DNA from: JBDHBD01 sp039586095
GTDB lineage: Bacteria; Gemmatimonadota; Gemmatimonadetes; Palauibacterales; Palauibacteraceae
Reading direction: 5' to 3'
Assembly (NCBI GenBank): GCA_039586095.1
Contig: JBDHLB010000001.1
Location: 1-64,000 of the forward strand
Length of the DNA: 64,000 bases
Position numbers and translations under genes: made by a program. Below the pieces are notes generated by a model. The model saw only the letters and a list, made by a program, of their open reading frames with translations. It searched no databases and had not been told where the DNA came from. This document shows positions 1 to 8,035 of the stretch, piece by piece (position 1 is the first letter of the stretch; the number at the start of each line of letters is the position of its first letter).

Positions 1-44
1 TACGCTTGCGATTCAAGCCGGCAAGCGACCAGCCTCGGATAGCG

Positions 45-851
45 ATGGGACGACTCGACGACAGAATCGCGCTGGTGACTGGTGCCGCACGGGGCATCGG
101 CGAGGCCGTGTCCGAAGCGCTCGTGAGCGAGGGTGCCTCCGTGGTGCTCAGCGACATCCGAAACGAGCTCGGTCGGGAGGTGGCTGCCAGGCTCGGCCCA
201 CTCGCCCGCTACGAGCATCTCGACGTGCGCGTGGAGGCGAACTGGGTCCGGGCGATCGACGGAATCCTCGAGCGCCACGGCCGTCTCGATGTGCTGGTCA
301 ACAATGCCGGGATCACCGGCTTCGAAGAAGGGCTCGGTCCGCACGATCCAGAGCAAGCGTCCATCGAAGCGTGGCACGCCGTGCACCGCACGAATCTCGA
401 TGGTGTCTTCCTCGGCTGTAAGCATGGGATTCGTGCGATGCGCCGCAGCGGCACCGGTTCCATCATCAACATCGCCTCGCGTTCGGGTCTGGTGGGTCAG
501 CCCGGCGCGGCGGCTTACGCCTCGAGCAAGGCGGCTGTGCGCAACCACACGAGGACCGTGGCGCTCTACTGCGCTCAGCACGGTCTGGAGATTCGCTGCA
601 ACTCGGTCAGTCCGGCCGCGATCCTCACTCCGATGTGGGAAGCGTTCCTCGGCGAGGGAAGTGAGCGGGAAGCGCGTCTACGCGAGGTCGCCAGAGGGGC
701 GCCCCTGGGGCGGTGGGGCACACCACACGAGGTGGCTGACGCCGTGGTATTCCTGGCTTCCGACGAATCTTCCTACATTACGGGGGCGGAGATTCACCTC
801 GACGGCGGCATTCGCGCCGGCGAGGCAGAGCCTCCGCCCGATGATGTCTAG
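45..851 (+). CDS. SDR family NAD(P)-dependent oxidoreductase
   Basis: A classical short-chain dehydrogenase of about 268 residues, predicted to oxidise or reduce an alcohol/ketone with NAD(P)H in the cytoplasm; the substrate cannot be read from sequence. The N-terminal Rossmann motif is TGAARGIG, followed by NNAG and the catalytic Tyr-x3-Lys in YASSK, with the usual C-terminal segment DGGI. The reading frame is open back to a TTG at base 6, but the ATG at 45 places the Rossmann strand at the normal distance and is the likely start. It ends convergent to a lipoprotein gene. An upstream operon partner may lie outside the window. Confidence 0.9.
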   Translation: MGRLDDRIALVTGAARGIGEAVSEALVSEGASVVLSDIRNELGREVAARLGPLARYEHLDVRVEANWVRAIDGILERHGRLDVLVNNAGITGFEEGLGPHDPEQASIEAWHAVHRTNLDGVFLGCKHGIRAMRRSGTGSIINIASRSGLVGQPGAAAYASSKAAVRNHTRTVALYCAQHGLEIRCNSVSPAAILTPMWEAFLGEGSEREARLREVARGAPLGRWGTPHEVADAVVFLASDESSYITGAEIHLDGGIRAGEAEPPPDDV

Positions 852-937
852 CAGGGACTCTGCGCTTCAGAAGATCGCCTCAGCAGCGGTCCTCTTCAAG
901 TCGCCCGGGCAAGCAGCTCCTCGGAGAGTACGGCGAC

Positions 938-1624
938 CTAGAACTTCAGGTCTATCTTCAGGTTGCCGGAGGCGAGATCTCGCTTCTTCCCACCCAAACA
1001 TGTCGCGTTCGCCGTCATACCTTCGAACGTGTCGAACGCTTTGAGGTTCGAGTCGGGATGGTCTCCCGGCGCCCAAACCGCGACGCGGAAGGAATCGTAG
1101 GCGCCCTTCTCCGCCCTGTGGCCTGCGTCCGCCATCCGCACCCAGACGGTCCAGCCCGGTTCGCCGTTGAAGCGTCCGACTGCCGTGAAGGTCGTCGCTG
1201 AAACGCATGCGGAAGTCGGCTGCCGCTTCAAGGAGAACGTGGCATCCAGGAACTCGGTCGACTTGAAGGTCCCTCCTGAAAGCGCAGGTGCCGACACGCT
1301 GTGGAACTGAATCACCCACTGACCCTTCGGATCGTACGAGGTCCAGCGATCGGCGTCCGCCCACGACACGTAGTTGTGCTCGGTGCCCAGGGCGCGGACC
1401 TGGCCCGCGAAGCTGATGTCCCACATCCCCTCGCGAACATGCCCTCCACCGCTGACCCTACCGTAAACGGTCTCGGGCGGAGTGGTCTCCTGTGTCGTCA
1501 CGCTCGAGCGGAGCGCGACGGGGTCGAGGATAGGCGCGGAATGGCTGTCGCAGCCTGTGAGCAGCGGAAGAAGAATGAGCACTGCCATATAGACCGGAAT
1601 GTTGCCAAGAAGCCTGGAATACAT
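938..1624 (-). CDS. Predicted lipoprotein of unknown function
   Basis: About 228 residues. The start at 1624 gives a short basic N-terminus, a hydrophobic segment and a lipobox LLTGC, so the mature protein should be lipidated and envelope-anchored. The remainder is beta-rich and soluble, with motifs such as GRFNGEPGWTVWVRMADAG. These recall modules I associate with secreted proteins of related bacteria, but I do not recognise a named family and assign no function. The frame is open upstream to 1759, but that extension lacks signal-peptide character. The gene reads away from the dyad array at 1791-1855, which lies about 167 bp upstream of its start and could be its control region. Confidence 0.75.
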   Translation of the reverse strand: MYSRLLGNIPVYMAVLILLPLLTGCDSHSAPILDPVALRSSVTTQETTPPETVYGRVSGGGHVREGMWDISFAGQVRALGTEHNYVSWADADRWTSYDPKGQWVIQFHSVSAPALSGGTFKSTEFLDATFSLKRQPTSACVSATTFTAVGRFNGEPGWTVWVRMADAGHRAEKGAYDSFRVAVWAPGDHPDSNLKAFDTFEGMTANATCLGGKKRDLASGNLKIDLKF

Positions 1625-1790
1625 AAAGACGCTCCTTAGCCGATGAAGGTCCGCTGCGCCTGCCCGCAGCTCCCGACCCTCGCGACCACCGCCCCAGAAC
1701 AAGGGCAGACACAGAGTCGCGGCGCCACATCGGCCGACAACACGCCGCGCCTGCTGCAAGAAAAGATAACCTGCGCGTCCCGGAAGTGTC

Positions 1791-1855
1791 TGTCGGGAAA
1801 AACCTTACAGGCGTGTCGGGAAATTCCCTACACGCGTGTGGGGAAATCCCCTACA
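1791..1855. repeat. Three 19-bp near-palindromes at an exact 23-bp period
   Basis: The units are TGTCGGGAAAAACCTTACA (1791-1809), TGTCGGGAAATTCCCTACA (1814-1832) and TGTGGGGAAATCCCCTACA (1837-1855). Each is an imperfect dyad (TGTsGGGA...CCCyTACA type), separated by 4-bp spacers. The regular phasing fits a multi-site operator for a dimeric regulator. It lies between a divergent lipoprotein (minus) and SDR (plus). Operator function is inference. Confidence 0.7.
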
Positions 1856-1953
1856 GGGGTCAGCATGCACCGCGTGCCTCAACGCCTGAGGAGTGCCGTC
1901 TCCAAACCCGCAAATGTCGCCGCCACCGGCCGCTATGCGGCTGAGCGCGCCCG

Positions 1954-1990
1954 TGTAACGGCTCGTCCCGCATTGTAACAGCTCGTCCCG
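1954..1990. repeat. 17-bp direct repeat, two copies, 20-bp period
   Basis: TGTAACGGCTCGTCCCG at 1954-1970 recurs as TGTAACAGCTCGTCCCG at 1974-1990 with one mismatch and a 3-bp spacer. It sits about 100 bp downstream of the dyad array and 180 bp upstream of the SDR start, in the same non-coding 545-bp stretch (1625-2169). I see nothing else of note in that stretch. The role is unknown; a direct-repeat regulator site is possible. Confidence 0.55.
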
Positions 1991-2169
1991 GGCACCCTTG
2001 TTTGCAGATAGTTGCAGCATCCGATTAATTGAGGCCGCGCTCCCTGTGTAGTCCCAACTGCCAGGTATCCGGACCGCATCGAAGAGGTCCGCTCGGCCAC
2101 TGGCGGAGACGGTGTCGTCGCGCTGCGCGATGGGAAATCACTGATGTGCTCACCGAAAATGGAGGAAGC

Positions 2170-2871
2170 ATGAAGCTGGATGGGGCCGTTGCGCTCGTGA
2201 CGGGCGGCAGCGAGGGAATCGGAAGGGCGATCGCCGCGGCGCTCGCGTCAGAGAATGCACGCGTCACGATTACAGGGCGACGTGAAGACGTCCTGAACGA
2301 GGCGGCCGATGCGCTCGGAGTCGACTGGATTGTCGGGGACGTAGGCGTCGAAGCGGACGCGATCCGAACAGTCCAGACGGCCGTCGAGCGCCAGGGACGG
2401 CTGGACATCCTCGTCAACAACGCGGGGATCGGATACCGTGGAGCGCTCGTCGACATGGAGCTCGGGGATTTGGAGCGGGTCTACCGGACAAACGTGTTCG
2501 GGGCCTTTCTCATGGCCCGCGAGGCGGCCCGTCAGTTCATTGCACAGGGGAGCGGGGAGCTCATCAACATCTCATCCACCTCGGGCCTCAGGGGCGGGCG
2601 AGGCAGCACGGCCTACAGCTCCTCCAAATTCGCACTCCGCGGCATGACCGAATGCTGGCGAGACGAGCTGCGCCGCCACGACGTTCGGGTAATGCTGGTG
2701 AACCCGAGCGAGGTTCTGACCCCGTTCGCCTCCAAGCTGGGCCGCGCTCAGGAGCCGTCGCCCAAGAAGCTGCGTCCGCAGGAGATCGCCGACGCCGTCG
2801 TCGGCGCGCTGAAGATCGACGGCCGCGGGTTCATTCCCGAATTCTCGGTCTTCGCGACGAACCCGTTCTGA
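2170..2871 (+). CDS. SDR family oxidoreductase
   Basis: A short-chain dehydrogenase of about 233 residues with cofactor motif TGGSEGIG, NNAG and the catalytic YSSSK. The start at 2170 is chosen because a strong ribosome binding site, GGAGGAA, lies at 2161-2167; the longer open frame from 2029 has no SDR similarity. The C-terminus is somewhat shorter than usual and resembles the 3-ketoacyl-(ACP) reductase-like subgroup; the true substrate is unknown. Its last 41 bp overlap the 3' end of the convergent glycosyltransferase gene. Confidence 0.9.
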   Translation: MKLDGAVALVTGGSEGIGRAIAAALASENARVTITGRREDVLNEAADALGVDWIVGDVGVEADAIRTVQTAVERQGRLDILVNNAGIGYRGALVDMELGDLERVYRTNVFGAFLMAREAARQFIAQGSGELINISSTSGLRGGRGSTAYSSSKFALRGMTECWRDELRRHDVRVMLVNPSEVLTPFASKLGRAQEPSPKKLRPQEIADAVVGALKIDGRGFIPEFSVFATNPF

Positions 2872-4054
2872 CGCCCACACACTGCACCATCTCGTCCACG
2901 CGGTCCACGAAGCGGTCCCAGGCCAGGTACTCCTCCGAGAACGCGCGGGCACCGGACTCGAGACTCTTCGACAGCTCGCCGTCCGCCAGCACCCGGCAGA
3001 TGGCGTCGGCGAACCCCTCCGCCGTCGGCGGGGCCAGGAGTGCGACACCCTCGTCGAGCAACGCCCGGTGCGCCGGTATGTCGCTCGCGACGATCGGCTT
3101 GGCCGTGATCAAGTAGTCGAACGCTTTCAGCGGTAAGTTGTCACCATGGATTCGGGGTGACACGAGCACATCGGCGAGAGCAAGGTAGGCAGGGGTCTCT
3201 GCTCGATCGACGCGGGGCACGATGAGTACCCGATCCACCAGGTGGTTCGGAATCAGCCCCAAAGTGGTCGTCACCTCGGCCGTGGTAGCCGCTCCCACAA
3301 GCAGGAAGACGGCCGCTGGATCGGACTCGAGGACTCTCGGTATCGCCTGGGCGAGGAGAGACATTCCCTGGTAACGGGCGAAAGAACCTATATAAACAAC
3401 GACCCTGTGCTTCGGCTCGATACCCAGCTTCTCCTGAAGGTGGGCCACCGCACTGCGGTGTGGCACATCCAGTGCGGATGGGAAATGCCAGGAGCGCAAC
3501 TGGACATCCGGGGCGATGCTTCGAACGTGCGGCTCCAGGCCGGCGCTGCAGACCACCAGATCGACGTTGTCCAGCAACCAGCGCTCCAGCCGTCTCGCGA
3601 CCCGTTGAAACGCCCGGTTCCCAAGCCAGCGATACTGCGCCAGCTGTTCGGGCAGCGAGGATTGCATATCGTATATCACGTGCATGCCGCGAGGGCGACA
3701 TACTTTGGCCGCTATGAAAGCCGCTTCCTCGACGGCATGAACACATCGATAGGAGTTCAGCCGAAGCTGCCGGCGCAGCGTCCGCAGTAGAAGGCCGTCC
3801 AGCACCAGTTTGCGGCCCGACAGTCCGATCGGGATATGGCGAAAGCCGAATGGATTCGGTACCCGGACGAAGCGGATCCCGGGGAGATCGAGGTCACGGC
3901 CCGGGCCGAAGCACAGCACATCCGCCGGCTGTCCGAGCTGCGAAAGAGCTCGGAGAAAGTGACTCAGCGCGATCGATGTGCCCCGGTCCTCGTAGAAAGG
4001 CTGGGGCAGCAGCACCAACACGCGGCTCACGGAGCTGTCAGTCGGGATTGGCAA
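2831..4054 (-). CDS. Glycosyltransferase family 4-like protein
   Basis: A 407-residue GT-B fold glycosyltransferase expected to transfer a sugar from a nucleotide-sugar donor in glycan assembly at the cytoplasmic face of the membrane. The N-terminal half has the acceptor-domain pattern (GTSIALSHFLRAL). The C-terminal half carries the donor-domain pattern (VVYIGSFARYQG, then SPRIHGDNLPLKAFDYLITAKPIVAS with the E/D-rich sugar-nucleotide site degenerate). A TTG at 4054 preceded by an AGAGG-like site is used; a GTG eight codons later is an alternative. It is divergent from the phosphodiesterase-like gene and is probably part of the same glycoconjugate locus. Confidence 0.85.
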   Translation of the reverse strand: MPIPTDSSVSRVLVLLPQPFYEDRGTSIALSHFLRALSQLGQPADVLCFGPGRDLDLPGIRFVRVPNPFGFRHIPIGLSGRKLVLDGLLLRTLRRQLRLNSYRCVHAVEEAAFIAAKVCRPRGMHVIYDMQSSLPEQLAQYRWLGNRAFQRVARRLERWLLDNVDLVVCSAGLEPHVRSIAPDVQLRSWHFPSALDVPHRSAVAHLQEKLGIEPKHRVVVYIGSFARYQGMSLLAQAIPRVLESDPAAVFLLVGAATTAEVTTTLGLIPNHLVDRVLIVPRVDRAETPAYLALADVLVSPRIHGDNLPLKAFDYLITAKPIVASDIPAHRALLDEGVALLAPPTAEGFADAICRVLADGELSKSLESGARAFSEEYLAWDRFVDRVDEMVQCVGVRTGSSRRPRIRE

Positions 4055-4136
4055 CTGCGCCTCTTTCGTTTCTCTCGAGCCGCGGCTCGACGTACCACAT
4101 GATCACGAAGACCTGAACAGTAGGCAAAAAGGCGGC

Positions 4137-5669
4137 ATGAGCGCTACCAGCCCTGTAATCGCGGTCTCCATCGATGCGGCGGACGTGAACCGCATCGAGC
4201 ACCTGTTGGAGGAAGGACGTCTTCCTACGCTCCAGCGTCTCCGCGAGCGAGGGCGCTTCGGACGGATCGAGTCCGACGCGGTAAATTTTGCGAGCGCCGT
4301 CTGGCCGACTTTCTACAGCTCCCAGCGCACCGAGTACCACGGCTGGTATTACGGGAAGATGTGGCACCCGGATCGCATGAGGCTGGAGTACGCGAAGGAA
4401 GAATGGTTGCCCCAGGCACCGTTCTGGGAACAGCTCGACCCGGGTCGTTTCCGGGTTGCCCTGTTCGACGTCCCCTACGCCCTGCGGACTCCCCATGCCC
4501 TCAATGGCACCTATGTATCCGGCTGGCAGACGCATGATGCTTTCGGCGTCTTTTCGTATCCCGCACAAACCGTAAAGGAGCTGCGAGCCCGATTCGGCCG
4601 ACCCGCGATGGAACCGGAGCGCTTCGGAGAGCAGACGCCGAAGTCTCTCCTTCGCCTGCGCCGTGAGATGCTCGACACGCTCGAGCAGACCGCGGACATC
4701 GGCCGCTGGTTGCTGGAATCCCAGTCATGGGACTTGTTCCTGTTCGTGTTCGGCGCGCTGCATCGCGGGACCCACTACCTGTGGGATGTGGCGCAAATAG
4801 ACACTTCGGAAGCAGACGAGGAGACGCTTCGGGTTCTGGAGGGCGCTCGCGATGAGCTGTACGTGGCCGCCGACCGGGCTCTGGGGCGCATCCTCGAGGT
4901 GGCGCCGGACCACGCACGCATTCTGGCGTTCGCCCTGCATGGCATGGAAGCCAACAGCGGATGGGTGGACCGACTGCCTCAGCTGGTCAAGAAGGTACAC
5001 AGCGGCGGGGAGGGTGAATCGCCGCACGAAGGTTTGCTCTATCGGTGGAAGCGTCGCATACCGTGGCGACTCGTCCGACAAATCACCACGCGTGTGCCCA
5101 CATCGGTGAATCACATGCTCGTACCGCTGTGGTCCGCGCGCATGCTCGATTGGAGCCGGACCCGGTTCTTCGCGCTTCCGGTGGACATCAACGGCTACGT
5201 GCGCGTGAACGTGCGAGGCCGAGAGCCGCAGGGAATCGTGGAGCCGGGAGAAGAGTACCGGACGGTCCTCGACGAGCTGGAGTCGGCCTTTCGCGGCTTT
5301 CGCACGATCGAGACCGGCGAGTCGATCGTGGAAGACGTCATTCAGGTCGATGACGCGGTCGACCCGGATGCCCCCCGCCGGCGCTTCCTGCCCGATCTCG
5401 TGATCCGCTGGGCCCGAACCTCCTCTCTGCAGTTCTCGGGCGTCACGTCCGATCGTTACGGAGAGGTGCGTTGGGAAAAAGGCGCCCCCGTACCTTCAGG
5501 TCGCTCAGGGAATCACCTGCCGGACGGGTGGCTCATCGCAGCGGGACCCGGCATCACGCCGGGCCCCGCCCTCCCTGCCTGTGACTCCATCGATCTGGCG
5601 CCGACGATATGTGAGTGGCTCGGCGCCCCGCAGCTACCGAGCTTCCAGGGTCGTCCCGTCCGGTTTTGA
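4137..5669 (+). CDS. Alkaline-phosphatase-superfamily (type I phosphodiesterase-like) protein
   Basis: A 510-residue protein of the type I phosphodiesterase/nucleotide pyrophosphatase fold. The expected first metal ligand is Asp13 (SIDAAD) and the nucleophile region is WPTFYSS with Thr58. The normal D-x3-H ligand pair is instead H209-x3-H213 (LHRGTH), and the normal Asp-His pair is Leu267-His268 (ALHGM); His460 (SGNHLPDG) is retained. The metal site is therefore altered relative to NPP enzymes, and activity may be changed or lost, or this may be a subfamily trait. No signal peptide is visible. It lies between glycosyltransferase and flippase genes, so a glycoconjugate substrate is plausible. 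Its 3' end overlaps the convergent flippase by 36 bp. Confidence 0.82.
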   Translation: MSATSPVIAVSIDAADVNRIEHLLEEGRLPTLQRLRERGRFGRIESDAVNFASAVWPTFYSSQRTEYHGWYYGKMWHPDRMRLEYAKEEWLPQAPFWEQLDPGRFRVALFDVPYALRTPHALNGTYVSGWQTHDAFGVFSYPAQTVKELRARFGRPAMEPERFGEQTPKSLLRLRREMLDTLEQTADIGRWLLESQSWDLFLFVFGALHRGTHYLWDVAQIDTSEADEETLRVLEGARDELYVAADRALGRILEVAPDHARILAFALHGMEANSGWVDRLPQLVKKVHSGGEGESPHEGLLYRWKRRIPWRLVRQITTRVPTSVNHMLVPLWSARMLDWSRTRFFALPVDINGYVRVNVRGREPQGIVEPGEEYRTVLDELESAFRGFRTIETGESIVEDVIQVDDAVDPDAPRRRFLPDLVIRWARTSSLQFSGVTSDRYGEVRWEKGAPVPSGRSGNHLPDGWLIAAGPGITPGPALPACDSIDLAPTICEWLGAPQLPSFQGRPVRF

Positions 5670-6929
5670 GCGGGCGGCCTGCCTGAGACCTCTCCGGTTC
5701 AGTCGCATCAGAAGCGCGGCGACGATCGTCTGCGTCACCACCGAGGTGAAGGCCGCCCCGATCGCGCCGAGCGGCGGGATGAGAAACAGATTCAGCACCA
5801 CGTTCGCGAGCACGCCGACCACGAGTACGATCACCGCCTGGCGCTCCAGGTGCAGAGCGTTGCTGACGAACAGCGAGACGAAGCTGAGGTAGAGGGCCGG
5901 GCTGCCCAGGTATAGCACCCGCAGAACCGGCTCGGACGCCACGTAGTCTGAACCGTACACCAGCACGATGACCAGGCCGGCGACGGCGAAGACCACGCCT
6001 GCGATCGCCAGCCCGAGACCCGCCGCCCATCCTAGAAGTTTGCGCTTGAGGCGTTCGATCTCGATCCACTTCCCCTGCACCACCAACTGGGCGCAAACAG
6101 GGAGGAAGATCGCCATTATGGGTCGCATCATGAACTGGGAGGCTTCGAACAGCTTCGCGGCGGTCTCGTAGGTGGCAACCTGGGAGTAGGGCCAGAAGAA
6201 GCCGATCATCAGCGTATCCACCTTCCAGTGGATGAGCTCCAGCACGGCCAGCATGAAGAACGGCAACGACAGCCTGGCGACCCCGCCGAGCACGCCGAGC
6301 CTCGGCACGAGTCGAAACGGGCCGATGCGCAGACGAGCCACGAGCAGCCCGACCGACAGGAGTGCTCCGAAGGCGGCCACATGGCCCCACAGGATCTCAT
6401 GCAGGCTCGCCTTCCGTGCGGTCAGCAACAGCACGACAAGGACCAGCAGGACCTGTGAGCTGCCGTAGGCCAACACGGCGTACACGACCTTGCGAAGCCC
6501 GAGAAAGAGCGATGCCACCGACCGATACAGGTCCTTCAGGGCCACGTACAGGCCCGTGATCATCACGACTCCGGCGATATCCGGCTTGACCAGGAGGGCA
6601 AACCCGGCGACGAGCGCGAAGTAGAGGAGGAAAGCGGGCAGGCGCAGAGAAAGAACCTCGGAAAAGCGATCGAGCGCCGTTTCGGGGGAAGCCGCAGCCT
6701 CGCGCAGCAGATAGCGATACGTGCCGAGGTCCGTGACGAGCACGAACATTCCGGCCACGGCGGCTGCGTAGAAGAACTGCCCGAATTCGTCCGGCGAGAG
6801 GTAGCGGGCGAGGACCGCCAGAATGACGTAGCCGATCAGCTTGTAGATGAGCTGAGCGGAGAAGGACAGTGACAGGTCGCTGCGTGCCTTTCGCCAGTTC
6901 AAGGCCGCGGAAGTCGGCCTGACGCTCAC
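5634..6929 (-). CDS. Polysaccharide biosynthesis flippase (Wzx/MATE-like)
   Basis: A 431-residue integral membrane protein with about 12-14 hydrophobic helices of the oligosaccharide flippase type, predicted to move lipid-linked glycans across the inner membrane. Typical motifs are the first-helix segment (YKLIGYVILAVLARYLSPDE) and the mid-protein ELIHWKVDTLMIGFF. The start is set at GTG 6929 because it overlaps the stop of the upstream glycosyltransferase as GTGA, matching the next junction in the operon; the frame is open further upstream but that part is not membrane-like. It is the last gene of a GMC-GT2-flippase operon. Confidence 0.88.
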   Translation of the reverse strand: MSVRPTSAALNWRKARSDLSLSFSAQLIYKLIGYVILAVLARYLSPDEFGQFFYAAAVAGMFVLVTDLGTYRYLLREAAASPETALDRFSEVLSLRLPAFLLYFALVAGFALLVKPDIAGVVMITGLYVALKDLYRSVASLFLGLRKVVYAVLAYGSSQVLLVLVVLLLTARKASLHEILWGHVAAFGALLSVGLLVARLRIGPFRLVPRLGVLGGVARLSLPFFMLAVLELIHWKVDTLMIGFFWPYSQVATYETAAKLFEASQFMMRPIMAIFLPVCAQLVVQGKWIEIERLKRKLLGWAAGLGLAIAGVVFAVAGLVIVLVYGSDYVASEPVLRVLYLGSPALYLSFVSLFVSNALHLERQAVIVLVVGVLANVVLNLFLIPPLGAIGAAFTSVVTQTIVAALLMRLNRRGLRQAARSKPDGTTLEAR

Positions 6930-8035
6930 AGCCAATGCCGGGCCACTGTCCAGTAAGCGCGGGCGGTCCGATCCACGAGCCAGGCGGCCGCCGCCTCCAG
7001 GCGCCCGCTGGCCAGTCGGTCGGAGAACGGGATCGCCCCCCCGCTCAGAATCTTCCGATCGGGCACCACTCTCCGCTCCTGTACCCTTCTTCTCTCGCAC
7101 CGGATGTGTCCCAGGTGGCCCAACAGCCACCGGGCGGCGGCAAACCAGTGCCGGACCCACCGCTTCTTGACGGCACCCAGCATCTGGAAAACCTCGAACA
7201 GCACGAGGACCGGCGATAGAACCACGAGGCTCCGCGCCTGATAGTTCTTCAGCAGCACGACCCAGCGGTTCCGAATCAGGTTCTGGATCCGTACATCCGC
7301 GTAGCCACCCGTGAGGCGCAGTGACAGCGCCGGTGTGCCGGGACGGTGGAGACACCGGGCTGTCGGTACGGACCGAATCTCGTGACCTGTGATCCGCGCC
7401 CTGAGCCCGAGCTCGTGATCCTCGAGCAGATAGAACAGCTCCTCATCGAACAGGGGCCGGTTACCCCAGCGCCTCCGGTCGGCCAGGAAGCTGGCCGTGA
7501 TCAGTGACTGAATGGGACGCGAGGCATCGGAGCACTCGCTGGCGGGACGTTCCGCATTCTCGAACCGGACCAGACCCGTGAAATGGCTGGCGGCCCCCTC
7601 GTATTGGATCGTGCCCGGGTCATGGGCATGCAGGATGCGGGGCATCACGAACGTTGCGGCGTCTGATCGAAGCGCCTCGATCAGACGGGCGGGACACTCC
7701 GGTTCCACAGCCACATCATTGTCGACGAAAAGGACCAGATCGTGCCGGGCTCTCGCCCAGCCCTCGTTACGTGCCCGTCCGGGCCCCAGGTTCTCGGCAA
7801 GGCGGACAACGGCGACATCCGTGCGGCTCTCGAGTAACGCGACACTCGCGTCCGCCGAAGCACTGTCGATGACGAGGATCTCGCCCACATCGGCCGTCAC
7901 ACGGCCGAGCGCGTCCAGCGTCTCTTCGAGATAGACCTCTCCGTTGTAGTTGATGACGCACACGGAAAGCGTATCGTCCGAACGGAGTCTTGTTGGTGGC
8001 GCGTCGGCCGCAGGGAGGCTTGCTGGGTCCGTCAC
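6926..8035 (-). CDS. Glycosyltransferase family 2
   Basis: A 369-residue GT-A glycosyltransferase. It begins with the family pattern SVCVINYNGEVYLEETLDAL, has the nucleotide-sugar segment IDSASADAS and a DxD-type metal site in LFVDNDVAVEP. It continues with the acceptor motif LLEDHELGLRARITG, where the ED pair is the usual catalytic base region, and a hydrophobic stretch near the C-terminus (SLVVLSPVLVLFEVF) suggests membrane association. Start GTG 8035 overlaps the preceding GMC stop as GTGA, implying translational coupling. The likely role is adding a sugar such as rhamnose to a cell-surface glycan; the donor is not determinable. Confidence 0.9.
   Translation of the reverse strand: MTDPASLPAADAPPTRLRSDDTLSVCVINYNGEVYLEETLDALGRVTADVGEILVIDSASADASVALLESRTDVAVVRLAENLGPGRARNEGWARARHDLVLFVDNDVAVEPECPARLIEALRSDAATFVMPRILHAHDPGTIQYEGAASHFTGLVRFENAERPASECSDASRPIQSLITASFLADRRRWGNRPLFDEELFYLLEDHELGLRARITGHEIRSVPTARCLHRPGTPALSLRLTGGYADVRIQNLIRNRWVVLLKNYQARSLVVLSPVLVLFEVFQMLGAVKKRWVRHWFAAARWLLGHLGHIRCERRRVQERRVVPDRKILSGGAIPFSDRLASGRLEAAAAWLVDRTARAYWTVARHWL

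Noticed and set aside
1805..2020. 71-residue minus-strand frame over the intergenic repeats
   Set aside because: It runs through the 23-bp array, so its C-terminal sequence simply translates the repeats; no ribosome site and no family match.
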